Part shown: piece by piece, positions 7,632 to 15,694 of the stretch | How the letters are laid out: every line of letters starts with the position of its first letter | How positions within the stretch are numbered: the stretch's first letter is position 1 | Source: an uncultured Eubacteriales bacterium | GTDB taxonomy: Bacteria > Bacillota > Clostridia > Oscillospirales > Acutalibacteraceae | NCBI GenBank assembly: GCA_900315715.1 | Contig: ONAH01000086.1 | Location: forward strand, 1-32,067 | Direction: 5' to 3' | Length of the DNA stretch: 32,067 nucleotides | Made by a program: the position numbers and the translations under genes | The notes under the pieces: generated by a model | Seen by the model: the letters and a program-made list of their open reading frames with translations, nothing else | Told to the model about the DNA's origin: nothing | Databases searched by the model: none

Positions 7632-9138
7632 TCTGAAAACATTAAAAGACCTTGTTTACAGAAGCAGTGAGCTTTATGGCGATGAGATTTTTCTCAGAGA
7701 GTACAAAAAGAAGCAGTTTCATGATGTGAGCTTTTCACAGTTTAAAAATGCCTGTGACAGTGTAGCAGTGTGGATTCAGAAGCAGTTTTCCGAAAGAACT
7801 CATTTGGCAGTAATAGGCACAACATCAACAGAGTATCTTATGGCATGGTTTGGAATACAGTGCAGCGGAAATGTGTCCGTTCCGATAGATACGACAAACA
7901 ATGTTGACAAGATTGCCGATGAGATCATGCGTTCTGACAGTGAGGTAGTGTTTCTTGATGACAAACACATAGCCGATATACCAAAGTTTAAGCAGGTATG
8001 CCCGAAGGTAAAATACTTTGTTCATTTCAACAAGAAGTATGACGATATGCTGTTTTTGGGAGATATTCTGGAGGAGTATAAGGATCAGAAGCCTGAGTGT
8101 GATTCAAACGAAGACGATCTGGCGGCAATACTATTTACTTCCGGTACAACAGGAGTCAGCAAGGGCGTAATGCTTACACATGCAAACCTTATTGACAATG
8201 CAACATGCTATACAGATGAAAACTACCACGGCAAAAAGCTGCTCTCAGTTCTACCGATACATCATGTATATTGTCTGACTTGTGATATACTGTGTAGTCT
8301 GTACTACGGAGTAACGGTTTGCATTAACGATTCTCTTATGCATATAGTACGTAATCTTGCTGTGTTCCAGCCTGATTATGCAACGTTTGTTCCGATGATA
8401 GCAGCAACTATTCTCAACAAAATGCAGCTTGCAGCCGAAAAAACACCAAATAAGCCGGCTATCGGCAAGCAGGTGTTCGGAGAGAATTTCGATATGCTGT
8501 ATTCGGGCGGAGCATATCTCAGCCCCGATATTATAAATGGGTACAAGGAGTTTGGTATTGAGATCGCTCAGGGTTACGGTATGACAGAGTGTTCACCAAG
8601 AATATGCAACGGTATCAGAAAGTGTCCGAAGCCGGAGTCGGTAGGAAAGATATTAGACGGCTGTGAGGTTAAAATAGTAGATGGCGAAATCTGGGTAAAA
8701 AGCAGATCCGTAATGAAGGGCTACTACAAAAACCCCGAAGAAACCGCAAATTCGCTTACTCCCGATGGCTGGTTAATGACAGGAGATCTTGGATATAAAG
8801 ACGATGATGGATATCTTTATATTACCGGCAGAAAGAAGAACCTGATTATTTTGTCAAACGGAGAAAACGTATCCCCTGAAGAACTTGAGAACCAGTTCTC
8901 ATTCTATATGCCGATAAAAGAAATGGTAGTATATGCCGATGACAGCGTTATAACTGCTCAGATATACCCTGATCCGGATTATAAGTCGGACGACATACAA
9001 TCAGAGATACAGGCAAAGGTAGATGAAGTAAATGAGACCTTCCCTCCTGCAAAGCGTATAGTCAAGGTTATCTTCAGAGACAGAGAGTTTGTAAAGACTG
9101 CGTCAAAGAAGATTATCAGAGCAAAAATAAACGAATAA
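7624..9138 (+). CDS. AMP-dependent acyl/amino-acid ligase (ANL family)
   Basis: A 504-residue acyl-adenylating enzyme. Its core motifs are complete: FTSGTTGVSKG (residues 171-181), GYGMTE (318-323), TGDLG (386-390), GRKKNLI (402-408) and a C-terminal KTASKKIIR with the expected catalytic Lys (about 495). It should activate a carboxylic acid with ATP and load it on CoA or on the neighbouring carrier protein. The eight-base overlap with the carrier gene supports the second. The overall look is closer to acyl-CoA/acyl-ACP ligases than to NRPS adenylation domains, so a fatty or aryl acid is more likely than an amino acid; this is inference. A strong terminator follows at 9153. Confidence 0.88.
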   Translation: MSDLKTLKDLVYRSSELYGDEIFLREYKKKQFHDVSFSQFKNACDSVAVWIQKQFSERTHLAVIGTTSTEYLMAWFGIQCSGNVSVPIDTTNNVDKIADEIMRSDSEVVFLDDKHIADIPKFKQVCPKVKYFVHFNKKYDDMLFLGDILEEYKDQKPECDSNEDDLAAILFTSGTTGVSKGVMLTHANLIDNATCYTDENYHGKKLLSVLPIHHVYCLTCDILCSLYYGVTVCINDSLMHIVRNLAVFQPDYATFVPMIAATILNKMQLAAEKTPNKPAIGKQVFGENFDMLYSGGAYLSPDIINGYKEFGIEIAQGYGMTECSPRICNGIRKCPKPESVGKILDGCEVKIVDGEIWVKSRSVMKGYYKNPEETANSLTPDGWLMTGDLGYKDDDGYLYITGRKKNLIILSNGENVSPEELENQFSFYMPIKEMVVYADDSVITAQIYPDPDYKSDDIQSEIQAKVDEVNETFPPAKRIVKVIFRDREFVKTASKKIIRAKINE

Positions 9139-9152
9139 ATTTTTACTATAAC

Positions 9153-9195
9153 AACCGCAGAGGCAACAGGTTTGTTTCTGCGGTTTTAGTTTTTT
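9153..9195 (+). terminator. Terminator after the ligase gene
   Basis: AACCGCAGA (9153-9161) pairs perfectly with TCTGCGGTT (9177-9185), followed by TTAGTTTTTT. The hydrolase gene at 9216 starts just after it, so expression of the hydrolase from the upstream promoter would depend on read-through. Confidence 0.88.
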
Positions 9196-9215
9196 GTAGG
9201 AATGGAGTTACGACG

Positions 9216-10034
9216 ATGAGTTATTTTAAATTAAAAAACGGAGAAAAACTATATTATGAGGATGTCGGCAAAGGCAAAGATACGTTAGTAATGCTGCATG
9301 GCTGGACCAGTTCGCGTTATATTTATACGGAGCCGATGTCTTTGCTGAAAGATAACGCAAGGTGTATAATCTATGACCAAAGAGGACACAATGCCAGCAA
9401 GTCAGCCAATAAAGAAAATGTGACAATGGAAACGCTTGCGGAGGACTTGAATGAGCTGATTAATGGGCTTGCTTTGAAAAACATAACGCTTTTAGGTTGG
9501 TCAATGGGAGCAGGAGTAGTGTTGAATTATGTCAGAATGTTTGGTTGTGACGCACTCAAGCAGATAGTAATCTGCGACATGACGCCTAAGCAGATGAACG
9601 ATGACAGCTGGAAACTGGGATTGTACAAAGGAAATTATACAAAGCAAGACAGAGAACTTGACGAAAAAAAGCGTGCGTTTTATCAATATAAAAAGTTTGT
9701 TATGGCAGCCGCACCAAGTTTACAAAAGCTTCCAAGACTTTTGTGCAGCAGAGAGATTTTAAAACGTCTTCTTAAGTGTGACATAAAGGTTATCTCAAGT
9801 CTTGCGGATTCAATGAAAGATCAGGATAACAGAGATGTTGTCGGAAAAATCACAGTACCGTTTTGTTACTTCTACCCCGATCCGGGATCAATTTTCTCAC
9901 CGGAGTTAGAGGAATGGTACCGTAAGAATATAAAGTCTGATTTTAAGTCGGTGAAGTTTCCAAACAGTACACATCTGCTGATTGCAGAACATCCGAAAAT
10001 GTTTGCAGATGAGATAGAAAAGCTGTTGAAATGA
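9216..10034 (+). CDS. Alpha/beta hydrolase (possible thioesterase)
   Basis: A 272-residue alpha/beta-hydrolase. The oxyanion-hole motif is MLHGWTSS (26-33), the nucleophile elbow is GWSMG with Ser96, and Asp222 (YPDPG) and His253 (NSTHLL) complete a likely triad. There is no signal peptide, so it is cytoplasmic. It lies between the ligase and the amylase gene, preceded by a terminator and by GGAG before the ATG. Position next to a carrier-protein pathway makes a type II thioesterase or product-releasing hydrolase attractive. The family is too broad to decide from sequence. Confidence 0.85.
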   Translation: MSYFKLKNGEKLYYEDVGKGKDTLVMLHGWTSSRYIYTEPMSLLKDNARCIIYDQRGHNASKSANKENVTMETLAEDLNELINGLALKNITLLGWSMGAGVVLNYVRMFGCDALKQIVICDMTPKQMNDDSWKLGLYKGNYTKQDRELDEKKRAFYQYKKFVMAAAPSLQKLPRLLCSREILKRLLKCDIKVISSLADSMKDQDNRDVVGKITVPFCYFYPDPGSIFSPELEEWYRKNIKSDFKSVKFPNSTHLLIAEHPKMFADEIEKLLK

Positions 10035-10101
10035 TAAAATGCACCTTATATCTTAATGAAAAACCTTGAGGACCGTAAGTTATCTTTGGAAAAAATGTCT
10101 A

Positions 10102-10164
10102 TTGAAAAACATCAAGAGATATTGTAAAATTATTTCGTAATATGAAATGTTTGTATTACGAAAT
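10102..10164 (+). promoter_or_regulatory. Promoter and tandem operator of the amylase gene
   Basis: TTGAAA at 10102-10107 and TAAAAT at 10125-10130 (17-base spacer), followed at 10132-10148 by ATTTCGTAATATGAAAT, identical to the operator at 5898-5914. A perfect reverse copy of the left half, TATTACGAAAT, follows at 10154-10164, giving an 11-base inverted repeat with 11 bases between. The -35 context (GTCTATTGAAAAA) is also shared with the 5868 promoter. The two promoters are clearly related and should respond to the same regulator. Confidence 0.8.
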
Positions 10165-10185
10165 TCTAAGAAAGGAGAGATAACA

Positions 10186-11511
10186 ATGGGAAACAACGTA
10201 AAGAACTGGGGTTACGAAGCAGTATTCTACCAGATATATCCGCTTGGAATGTTTGGAGCGCCGTTTGAGAATGACGGAGTACAGGAACATCGAATACTAA
10301 AGGCAATAGACTGGGCAGACCATATAGCGAAGCTTGGGTGTAATGCAGTGTATTTTTCGCCGGTATTTGAGAGTGATACACATGGATACAACACACGCAA
10401 CTACAAGCAGATAGACAAACGACTCGGAACAAACGAAGACTTTAAAAAAGTTTGTGACGTATTCCATGAAAAAGGAATAAAGGTTGTTCTTGACGGAGTG
10501 TTCAATCATGTAGGCAGAGGATTTCCGCAGTTTCGTGACGTATGTCAGAGAAGATGGGAATCACCGTATAAGGATTGGTTCAACATCAACTTTGATTCAA
10601 ACAGTTGTTATAACGACGGTTTGTGGTATGAAGGCTGGGAAGGTCACTACGACCTTGTGAAGCTGAATCTGAGAAATCCCGCAGTTACAGACCATTTGCT
10701 TGACGCAGTAAAATTCTGGATAGAATACTTTGGTATTGACGGAATACGACTTGATGTGGCATATTGTCTTGACTTTGACTTTCTCAAAAGACTACGCAGT
10801 TTTACAGACAGTTTAAAGGAAGATTTCTTCCTTGTGGGTGAGCTTCTTCACGGAGATTATTCACGCTGGGTAAATCCTGAAATGTTACATTCGGCAACAA
10901 ATTACGAATGTTACAAAGGATTGTATTCCAGTTTCAACAGTATGAACCTGTTTGAGATATGCCATTCGCTGAAGAACCGATTTGGTCCTGAACAGTGGTG
11001 TATGTACAGAGGAATGCACCTGTTGTGTTTTGCGGATAACCACGATGTAACAAGAATTGCAAGTATTCTCACACAGGAGCGTCATCTTCCGCTTGTTTAC
11101 ACAATACTCTTTGGAATGCCCGGTATCCCCTGTGTTTACTACGGCAGTGAGTGGGGCGCAAAGGCTGAGAAGAAAGACGGCGATCCTGCACTTCGACCAT
11201 GTTTTGAGAAGCCGCAGGAAAACGAAATCACAGAGCTTATTCGCAAACTTGCAAAGGCCCACAGAGAGTGTAAAGCACTTTGCTACGGTGATCTGAAAGT
11301 ACCTGTGCTTACAAACAGACAGTGTATTATTCAGCGTGATTACGATGGCGAAAGAGTATTTGTTGCGGTTAATGCAGACAGCGTACCTTATACTGCTCAT
11401 TTTGACGCAGGATACGGTCTGGCTGACGACCTTGTAACAGGCGGCGTACATGATTTTGGCGGCGGCAGCGAACTGGCACCGTACAGCTATCATATTTGGC
11501 GCTGTAAGTAA
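10186..11511 (+). CDS. GH13 alpha-amylase / maltodextrin glucosidase-like enzyme
   Basis: A 441-residue GH13 enzyme without signal peptide, so it acts on glucans or maltodextrins in the cytoplasm. The four conserved regions are DGVFNHVG, GIRLDVAY (nucleophile Asp), VGELLHG (acid/base Glu) and FADNHDVTR (transition-state Asp). It is compact and lacks the N-terminal domain of typical neopullulanases. The start is ATG 10186 with AAAGGAGAG at 10171-10179; a longer reading frame beginning at 10147 would start inside the operator. It shares its promoter/operator with the condensation operon. Exact specificity (alpha-amylase, cyclomaltodextrinase or glucosidase) is open. A terminator follows. Confidence 0.88.
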   Translation: MGNNVKNWGYEAVFYQIYPLGMFGAPFENDGVQEHRILKAIDWADHIAKLGCNAVYFSPVFESDTHGYNTRNYKQIDKRLGTNEDFKKVCDVFHEKGIKVVLDGVFNHVGRGFPQFRDVCQRRWESPYKDWFNINFDSNSCYNDGLWYEGWEGHYDLVKLNLRNPAVTDHLLDAVKFWIEYFGIDGIRLDVAYCLDFDFLKRLRSFTDSLKEDFFLVGELLHGDYSRWVNPEMLHSATNYECYKGLYSSFNSMNLFEICHSLKNRFGPEQWCMYRGMHLLCFADNHDVTRIASILTQERHLPLVYTILFGMPGIPCVYYGSEWGAKAEKKDGDPALRPCFEKPQENEITELIRKLAKAHRECKALCYGDLKVPVLTNRQCIIQRDYDGERVFVAVNADSVPYTAHFDAGYGLADDLVTGGVHDFGGGSELAPYSYHIWRCK

Positions 11512-11532
11512 TCGTTATTCAGACAAAATATG

Positions 11533-11575
11533 AAGGCATAGCTTTTCCAATATGAGGAAGGCTATGCCTTTTTTT
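11533..11575 (+). terminator. Terminator after the amylase gene
   Basis: AAGGCATAGC and GCTATGCCTT form a ten-base stem around TTTTCCAATATGAGGAAG, followed by a T-run. Confidence 0.92.
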
Positions 11576-11745
11576 ATTCATAATGTGTAAGGCTGTATAT
11601 GACCGAATATTCACAACACAAAATGAAGCGGTACTATTTGCAAATCAAAACGATGCTAAGTACCGATAGCTGTATAACGCTGCCTCTCTCCCCTATTTAT
11701 TAATCAGTCGGCATAATAAAAATTTTTTAAAAATGTAAAGTGTGC
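11576..11745. other. Intergenic stretch without a recognisable gene
   Basis: Part of the 313-base gap between the amylase and XRE genes. Apart from the terminator on its left and the promoter with direct repeats on its right (from 11731), I see nothing interpretable in it. Confidence 0.6.
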
Positions 11746-11794
11746 TTGACAATAAATGTAAAGCGTGCTATACTTAATTTGTAAAATAAACTTT
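11731..11794 (+). promoter_or_regulatory. Promoter of the XRE gene with direct-repeat operator
   Basis: TTGACA at 11746-11751 and TATACT at 11769-11774 with a 17-base spacer: near consensus. AAATGTAAAG(T/C)GTGCT occurs twice, at 11731-11746 and 11754-11769, a 16-base direct repeat with one mismatch, 23 bases apart, bracketing the -35 and spacer. GTAAA...TTTAC follows downstream near 11781-11796. This is what an autoregulatory site for the small XRE protein would look like. Confidence 0.75.
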
Positions 11795-11824
11795 ACCTAA
11801 TAACGAATAACAGGGGGGGTATAT

Positions 11825-12031
11825 TTGAAAAACCGAATACAGGAACTACGTAAATCCCGCAAAGTAACACAGCAGGAACTTGCCGACGCTCTGAGCGTAA
11901 CACGGCAGACGATTATATCGTTGGAAAACGGACGCTACAACGCATCGCTTACTCTTGCACACAAGGCAGCGCAGTTTTTTGAAACGACGATAGAGGAATT
12001 ATTCATATTTGAAGGCGAAGAAAACTTATAA
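11825..12031 (+). CDS. Small XRE-family regulator
   Basis: A 68-residue single-domain helix-turn-helix protein: RIQELRKSRKVTQQELADAL, then VTRQTIISLENGRYNASLTLA and the closing FETTIEELFIF, the usual pattern of YozG-like regulators that lie beside a small membrane protein gene. The start is TTG at 11825 after a run of seven G. It is followed after 16 bases by a membrane protein gene, probably in the same transcript. The repeats in its promoter suggest autoregulation. Confidence 0.88.
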   Translation: MKNRIQELRKSRKVTQQELADALSVTRQTIISLENGRYNASLTLAHKAAQFFETTIEELFIFEGEENL

Positions 12032-12047
12032 AATGGAGGATAATAAA

Positions 12048-12479
12048 ATGGAAGAATTCAGAAACGATCTAAAACGTAAACTTAATCTTTACGCATTACT
12101 ATGCTGTTTGTACCCATTATTTCTTATTGGATCGAAAGTAATATTCAAAAATTCAGGAGATTTTGCACAAGGATTGGTGCTTGGAATTTGTATGGGTTCA
12201 ATGATTGTATCGATATATTTTTTAGTCAGGAACTATACTGTACTGCATAATGAAGAAAAACTGAAAAAGCTGTATATTGAGCTTAACGATGAGAGAAATG
12301 TTTCGATCAGCAAAGAAACAATGAAAACGTCAAGTAAGATCTGTATAGTTGTAACTGCTTTGGCGTGCATAGTTTCGGGGTTTATAAATGAGATAGTTTG
12401 CATAACGCTAAGTGCAGATCTATTAATAAGCGCAGTGATAACTGTTGCCGTACAGATGTACTATAAAAAAAAGATGTAA
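12048..12479 (+). CDS. Small four-helix membrane protein next to XRE regulator
   Basis: A 143-residue protein with about four hydrophobic segments: LYALLCCLYPLFLIGSKVIF, LVLGICMGSMIVSIYFLV, ICIVVTALACIVSGFINEIV and LLISAVITVAVQMYY. A charged stretch (NEEKLKKLYIELNDERNVSIS) lies between the second and third. I do not recognise a named family. Small membrane proteins are commonly paired with XRE regulators of this size in Firmicutes and may be their target or partner. ATG 12048 is chosen because GGAGGA at 12035-12040 is well spaced from it; ATG 12033 overlaps that site. It converges with the GNAT gene, leaving only four bases between. Confidence 0.75.
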   Translation: MEEFRNDLKRKLNLYALLCCLYPLFLIGSKVIFKNSGDFAQGLVLGICMGSMIVSIYFLVRNYTVLHNEEKLKKLYIELNDERNVSISKETMKTSSKICIVVTALACIVSGFINEIVCITLSADLLISAVITVAVQMYYKKKM

Positions 12480-12483
12480 ACAA

Positions 12484-13065
12484 TTACGGAAGCAGCCGAA
12501 CATCTATTAAGTGCCGCATAATAAACCCCATGTAGCGGTTCATAAGTTCCTTATATTCTTCGGGGCGAACCGTAAAATCAGCGTTTTTGTTGAAAGAGTT
12601 TTCGACAGGCAAGCAGCCGCCCATAGCAGAAAAGGTGACGCTGCCTTCTTTAAGTTTAAAAGGGAGGTCGTGCAAACCGCAGGACTTGTAAAACTCATGT
12701 CTTTTAACACGCTGATTATAATTAACAGCAGTTTTGTCAAGCTGTTCAAGTGCAAGAAAAAACCTTTTGCCACGATAACGTTCAAGCAGAGAGGCAATTG
12801 TTTGGCTGCCGTACCCTCTGCCACGTTTATCTTTGTCAACAGCAATATAGAACAGATACGCAAGATCACGGCAGCACACAACGTACGCCATACCAACAAG
12901 AGAATTGCTGTCATAGAGTGCTAAGAAGTCGGCTTTACCCTGATTGGCACGTTTTATCAGAAGCTTCATTGGTGCACGTTCGTTATCCGGAAAAGCTTCT
13001 GTATATATTTTTTCGATTGCTTGATATTCTTTTTTGTCGATGACTTTTTTTAATACTAAACTCAA
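12484..13065 (-). CDS. GNAT-family N-acetyltransferase
   Basis: A 193-residue GNAT enzyme. The acetyl-CoA-binding motif A is clear: FYIAVDKDKRGRGYGSQTI (R-x-x-G-x-G type), followed by NYNQRVKRHEFYKSCGL, the usual motif B region. It transfers an acetyl group from acetyl-CoA to an amine; the substrate is unknown. The start is placed at TTG 13065 because GGAG lies eight to twelve bases upstream. An upstream in-frame TTG at 13113 has a poorer ribosome site. A long leader with a possible small reading frame precedes it. It is convergent with the membrane protein gene at 12048. Confidence 0.8.
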   Translation of the reverse strand: MSLVLKKVIDKKEYQAIEKIYTEAFPDNERAPMKLLIKRANQGKADFLALYDSNSLVGMAYVVCCRDLAYLFYIAVDKDKRGRGYGSQTIASLLERYRGKRFFLALEQLDKTAVNYNQRVKRHEFYKSCGLHDLPFKLKEGSVTFSAMGGCLPVENSFNKNADFTVRPEEYKELMNRYMGFIMRHLIDVRLLP

Positions 13066-13084
13066 AACTTCACACTCCAATCTT

Positions 13085-13207
13085 TTACAGAAAACTTTTA
13101 ATATCTGTTTCAAAGGGATAAAAACCTACCGAATATATAAATCCGCATTTTTGAAAAATCCGGCACCTGCACAGATAACGATGACATAGGCGTTGAATTT
13201 TAGCCAT
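13085..13207 (-). CDS. Possible Cys-rich 40-residue upstream ORF
   Basis: In the leader of the GNAT gene an ATG at 13207 opens a 40-codon frame with AAAGAGGAG upstream, although the spacing (about 12 bases) is long. The start is MAKIQRLCHRYLCRCRIFQK and the end is ETDIKSFL. Four cysteines lie close together. CCGGC...GCCGG arms in the same stretch could form a hairpin, so the region may instead be a structured RNA. I do not recognise it. The stop is about 20 bases before the GNAT start. Confidence 0.25.
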   Translation of the reverse strand: MAKIQRLCHRYLCRCRIFQKCGFIYSVGFYPFETDIKSFL

Positions 13208-13486
13208 AGCCGGAATAATCTCCTCTTTAGAATATACAGATTTACACTAATCAGAGGTTATGTTCAAAATTTTTTTACACCTATTATAATTTTAACAAAT
13301 AATACAACAGTTGAAAAGTATGCACCTTTAAGTAAGTGTTACAAATATCAATGAGCAGTTTTGTATAAAATAGATGTTACGAAAGTTTATTTTTAAATTA
13401 TGTTGTTTGTAAGGTATTTGAGAAAAGGTTTTATATTTTGAGAGAACCGGTGTGATTGGTATAGATATACTTTTTAAAGATACAAA
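13208..13486. promoter_or_regulatory. Intergenic region with GNAT promoter candidate
   Basis: A minus-strand TATAAT at about 13284-13289 is the best -10 for the GNAT gene, with a poor -35, implying a leader of roughly 215 bases. Near 13374, TGTTACGAAAG resembles a half of the MarR operator, but no convincing promoter or gene goes with it. Nothing else is interpretable. Confidence 0.4.
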
Positions 13487-13535
13487 AAAACAGCCGCCAA
13501 GTGGATATATGAATGTCCCACAAGGCGGCTGTTTT
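13487..13535 (-). terminator. Terminator of the GH3/SpoIIE operon
   Basis: AAAACAGCCGCC pairs with GGCGGCTGTTTT. An inner GTGG/CCAC pairing is separated from the outer stem by AA on both sides. On the minus strand it is followed by seven T, so it should end the five-gene operon whose last stop is at 13585. Confidence 0.92.
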
Positions 13536-13584
13536 ATTAAGAGTTTAAAAATTAATAAAGCAACCGAATTAAATGTCTGAATAC

Positions 13585-13998
13585 TCAAGCAAGAAGTTTC
13601 TTTTTAATCGTCAGTCGGTTTTCTCCGCCTGCATACTCATATAAGACCTCATCCATGCTTTTCTTGACCATATAGATACCAAGTCCGCCAATAGCTCTTT
13701 TTTCCGCAATAAGCGTGATATCCGGATCGGGTTTTTTGAGTGGATTAAAGGGAGTTCCGTTGTCGATAAAAGTAATAGTTGCCTTGAGAGGATCCGGTGT
13801 AATATCCATACAAATAGTTGCGTTACCGACAATACCCTTGTAAGCGTAATTTGCGATGTTTACGAAAAGCTCCTCTACGGCAATGTCTATTTTAAGCTTA
13901 ATTTTCAATTCGCAGCCTGCTTGATCAAGCTGTTCGTCAACGAAGTCAAGTACCTCATTTAATTTATTTGCATCTGCTTTAACTGTTAATTCAGACAT
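13585..13998 (-). CDS. RsbW-like serine-protein kinase / anti-sigma ATPase
   Basis: A 137-residue HATPase_c protein of the RsbW/SpoIIAB type. The N-box is EELFVNIANYAY (42-53), the G1 box is FIDNGTPFNP with Asp79, and the G2 box is GGLGIYMVKK (104-113). All ATP-binding residues look intact. Such proteins phosphorylate an anti-sigma antagonist (STAS protein) or hold a sigma factor. No STAS or sigma gene lies nearby, so the partner is elsewhere or is another protein of this operon. ATG 13998 is chosen because AAGGAGAG lies just upstream; it overlaps the phosphatase stop by eight bases. It is the last gene of the operon. Confidence 0.88.
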   Translation of the reverse strand: MSELTVKADANKLNEVLDFVDEQLDQAGCELKIKLKIDIAVEELFVNIANYAYKGIVGNATICMDITPDPLKATITFIDNGTPFNPLKKPDPDITLIAEKRAIGGLGIYMVKKSMDEVLYEYAGGENRLTIKKKLLA

Positions 13999-15694
13999 GA
14001 TTCTCACTCTCCTTACCAAGATAGGTGAAGCTCAGCATTGTTAAATCGTCAAACTGAGGAGCGTTTCCGACAAACTCATCAACGGAGCTTTTTACATTTA
14101 TGAGTAGTTCTTCTGAGCTTGCACCAAGATCCTTGTTCAGAGCCTCAAGCATTCTGTCTGTTCCATACAGGACATTGTTTTTATCAGTTGCCTCCGGAAC
14201 GCCGTCTGTGTAAACAAACAACCTATCGCCGGGGTTGAGTTCAAATTCATGTTCTCTGAATCGAATATTCTCAAGAGTAGCAACGGCAGGAGAATGACGA
14301 TATACAACAAGCTCAAATTTACCGTCTTTGCGGCAGATAACGGGGTGTTCATGGCCTGCATTTGCAGCTATTCCCTTACCTGTGTTAATATCAATAACTG
14401 CAAGCCAAACTGTTACGAAAAGTTCTGCCTCGTTGCCTTCGCAAAGCTGTTCGTTTACATCTGTGAGGACTTGAGCGGGGCTGTCGCCCATTTGTGCACG
14501 GTTTTTGATAAGAGTTTTTGCAATTACCATGAAAAGTGCGGCAGGAACGCCCTTGCCCGACACGTCGGCCATTACCAAAGCAAGGTGGTTACTATCAACA
14601 AAGAAGAAATCATAGAAGTCGCCGCCTACTTCTTTTGCGGGCTGCATAGAAGCAAAAATCTCAAACTCATTACGTTCCGGGAACGGCGGGAAAATTCTTG
14701 GGAGCATATCTGCCTGAATTCTTGTTGCAACGTTCAGCTCAGTACCTATTCTTTCTTTCTCAGCAGTAATAATAGTGAGGTTTTCGATGTAGTCTATAAT
14801 GTCTTTTTCAAGTTTTAAAATACTTTCGCTAAGAACTTGTATTTCGTCGTGAGTTTTAATAGTGCCGATCTTGTCGGAAACGATATTATCCTTTGCGGCA
14901 AAGCTGGTTGTTTCGGAAGAAAGAAGCTTGATCGGGTGTACAACTGTTCTGTCAAGAAACAGAATAATTATCACCAGAAGTATGAGTGCAACAATGCCAG
15001 AAGCAAGAGAGATATTTAAAACAAATGAGGCTGTATCTTTGGACAATGTTTCCATAGGAATCTCAACTGCTACAAATACCTCAGTTTTTCCGTTAATGAC
15101 TATCGGAAGCAAAGCGGTTGTAGTATTTCCGAAAGATCCGGAAGCCTGAAAATAGTTGTTTGCATGAACTCCGGAATTGTAGGAATTGATGATATCTTCG
15201 CAAAACTCAGGGTATATCGGACCGGAGTTTCCCAAGTTAAGCTGATATTCCGGGTTGTTGTAGCTGTCAAGAATATATATAAGCGGATTCCACTGGTTTT
15301 TTGCGTCACGTTCGGCATCGTAATTTGAAAGCAGTTGAATGTCGAACGTACAGATGTTAATGTCGTTTGCGCCCATGCTTTCACGCATTGAGTCGATAAG
15401 TGCTTGAAGTTCCTGATAGCGATTACTCTGTATAACAGCATCGATTTGAGTTTGATCGGCGTCGCTGGACTGATATTCGATAGCAAGTTTTTTAAAAGAC
15501 AGAAGCTCATCTTCTGTAAAATAATGTGATACCGCAGTAGCAGCCTGATAACCCATTTCGTTGTAGCGTTTGATGATAGCATTTTTATAGATCAGCACAC
15601 CTACTGTTACCATAGAGGTAGTAATAAGAATAACGACGAACGTAAGTATCAGGAAAAATTTTGTTCTAAGCTTAAACATTTTTTTACGTTTCAT
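13991..15694 (-). CDS. Membrane SpoIIE-type PP2C phosphatase with extracytoplasmic sensor
   Basis: A 567-residue sensor phosphatase. A membrane helix at about 13-36, an outside sensor region (about 40-222) and a second helix (about 224-248) are followed by a HAMP-like segment, a short coiled linker (285-325) and a PPM/SpoIIE phosphatase domain. Metal-binding motifs GGDFYDF (357-363), ADVSGKG (376-382), YTDGVPEA (495-502) and DDLTML (549-554) are complete, so it should be active. In the RsbU/RsbP pathway such enzymes dephosphorylate STAS proteins to trigger partner switching. Its ATG overlaps the GH3 stop by 11 bases and AAAGGAG precedes it. It is coupled to a kinase gene downstream. Confidence 0.92.
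   Translation of the reverse strand: MKRKKMFKLRTKFFLILTFVVILITTSMVTVGVLIYKNAIIKRYNEMGYQAATAVSHYFTEDELLSFKKLAIEYQSSDADQTQIDAVIQSNRYQELQALIDSMRESMGANDINICTFDIQLLSNYDAERDAKNQWNPLIYILDSYNNPEYQLNLGNSGPIYPEFCEDIINSYNSGVHANNYFQASGSFGNTTTALLPIVINGKTEVFVAVEIPMETLSKDTASFVLNISLASGIVALILLVIIILFLDRTVVHPIKLLSSETTSFAAKDNIVSDKIGTIKTHDEIQVLSESILKLEKDIIDYIENLTIITAEKERIGTELNVATRIQADMLPRIFPPFPERNEFEIFASMQPAKEVGGDFYDFFFVDSNHLALVMADVSGKGVPAALFMVIAKTLIKNRAQMGDSPAQVLTDVNEQLCEGNEAELFVTVWLAVIDINTGKGIAANAGHEHPVICRKDGKFELVVYRHSPAVATLENIRFREHEFELNPGDRLFVYTDGVPEATDKNNVLYGTDRMLEALNKDLGASSEELLINVKSSVDEFVGNAPQFDDLTMLSFTYLGKESENHV

Noticed and set aside
10147..10185. Longer amylase start at 10147
   Set aside because: It would lie inside the operator, without a ribosome site, while ATG 10186 has AAAGGAGAG.
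10885..11493. 202-codon open frame on the minus strand
   Set aside because: It lies opposite the amylase gene, which carries all GH13 motifs; the translation resembles nothing.
13339..13535. Small RNA on the plus strand ending at the 13487 hairpin
   Set aside because: A TATAAA-like -10 and a MarR-like half-site (TGTTACGAAAG) are present, but there is no acceptable -35 and the hairpin is explained by the minus-strand operon.
13424..13578. Short plus-strand frame running through the terminator hairpin (GTG at about 13451)
   Set aside because: It has no proper ribosome site, and its repeated Gly/Pro content comes from the terminator stem.
14249..14818. 189-codon open frame on the plus strand
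   Set aside because: It is the antisense of the PP2C domain and has no ribosome site or promoter.
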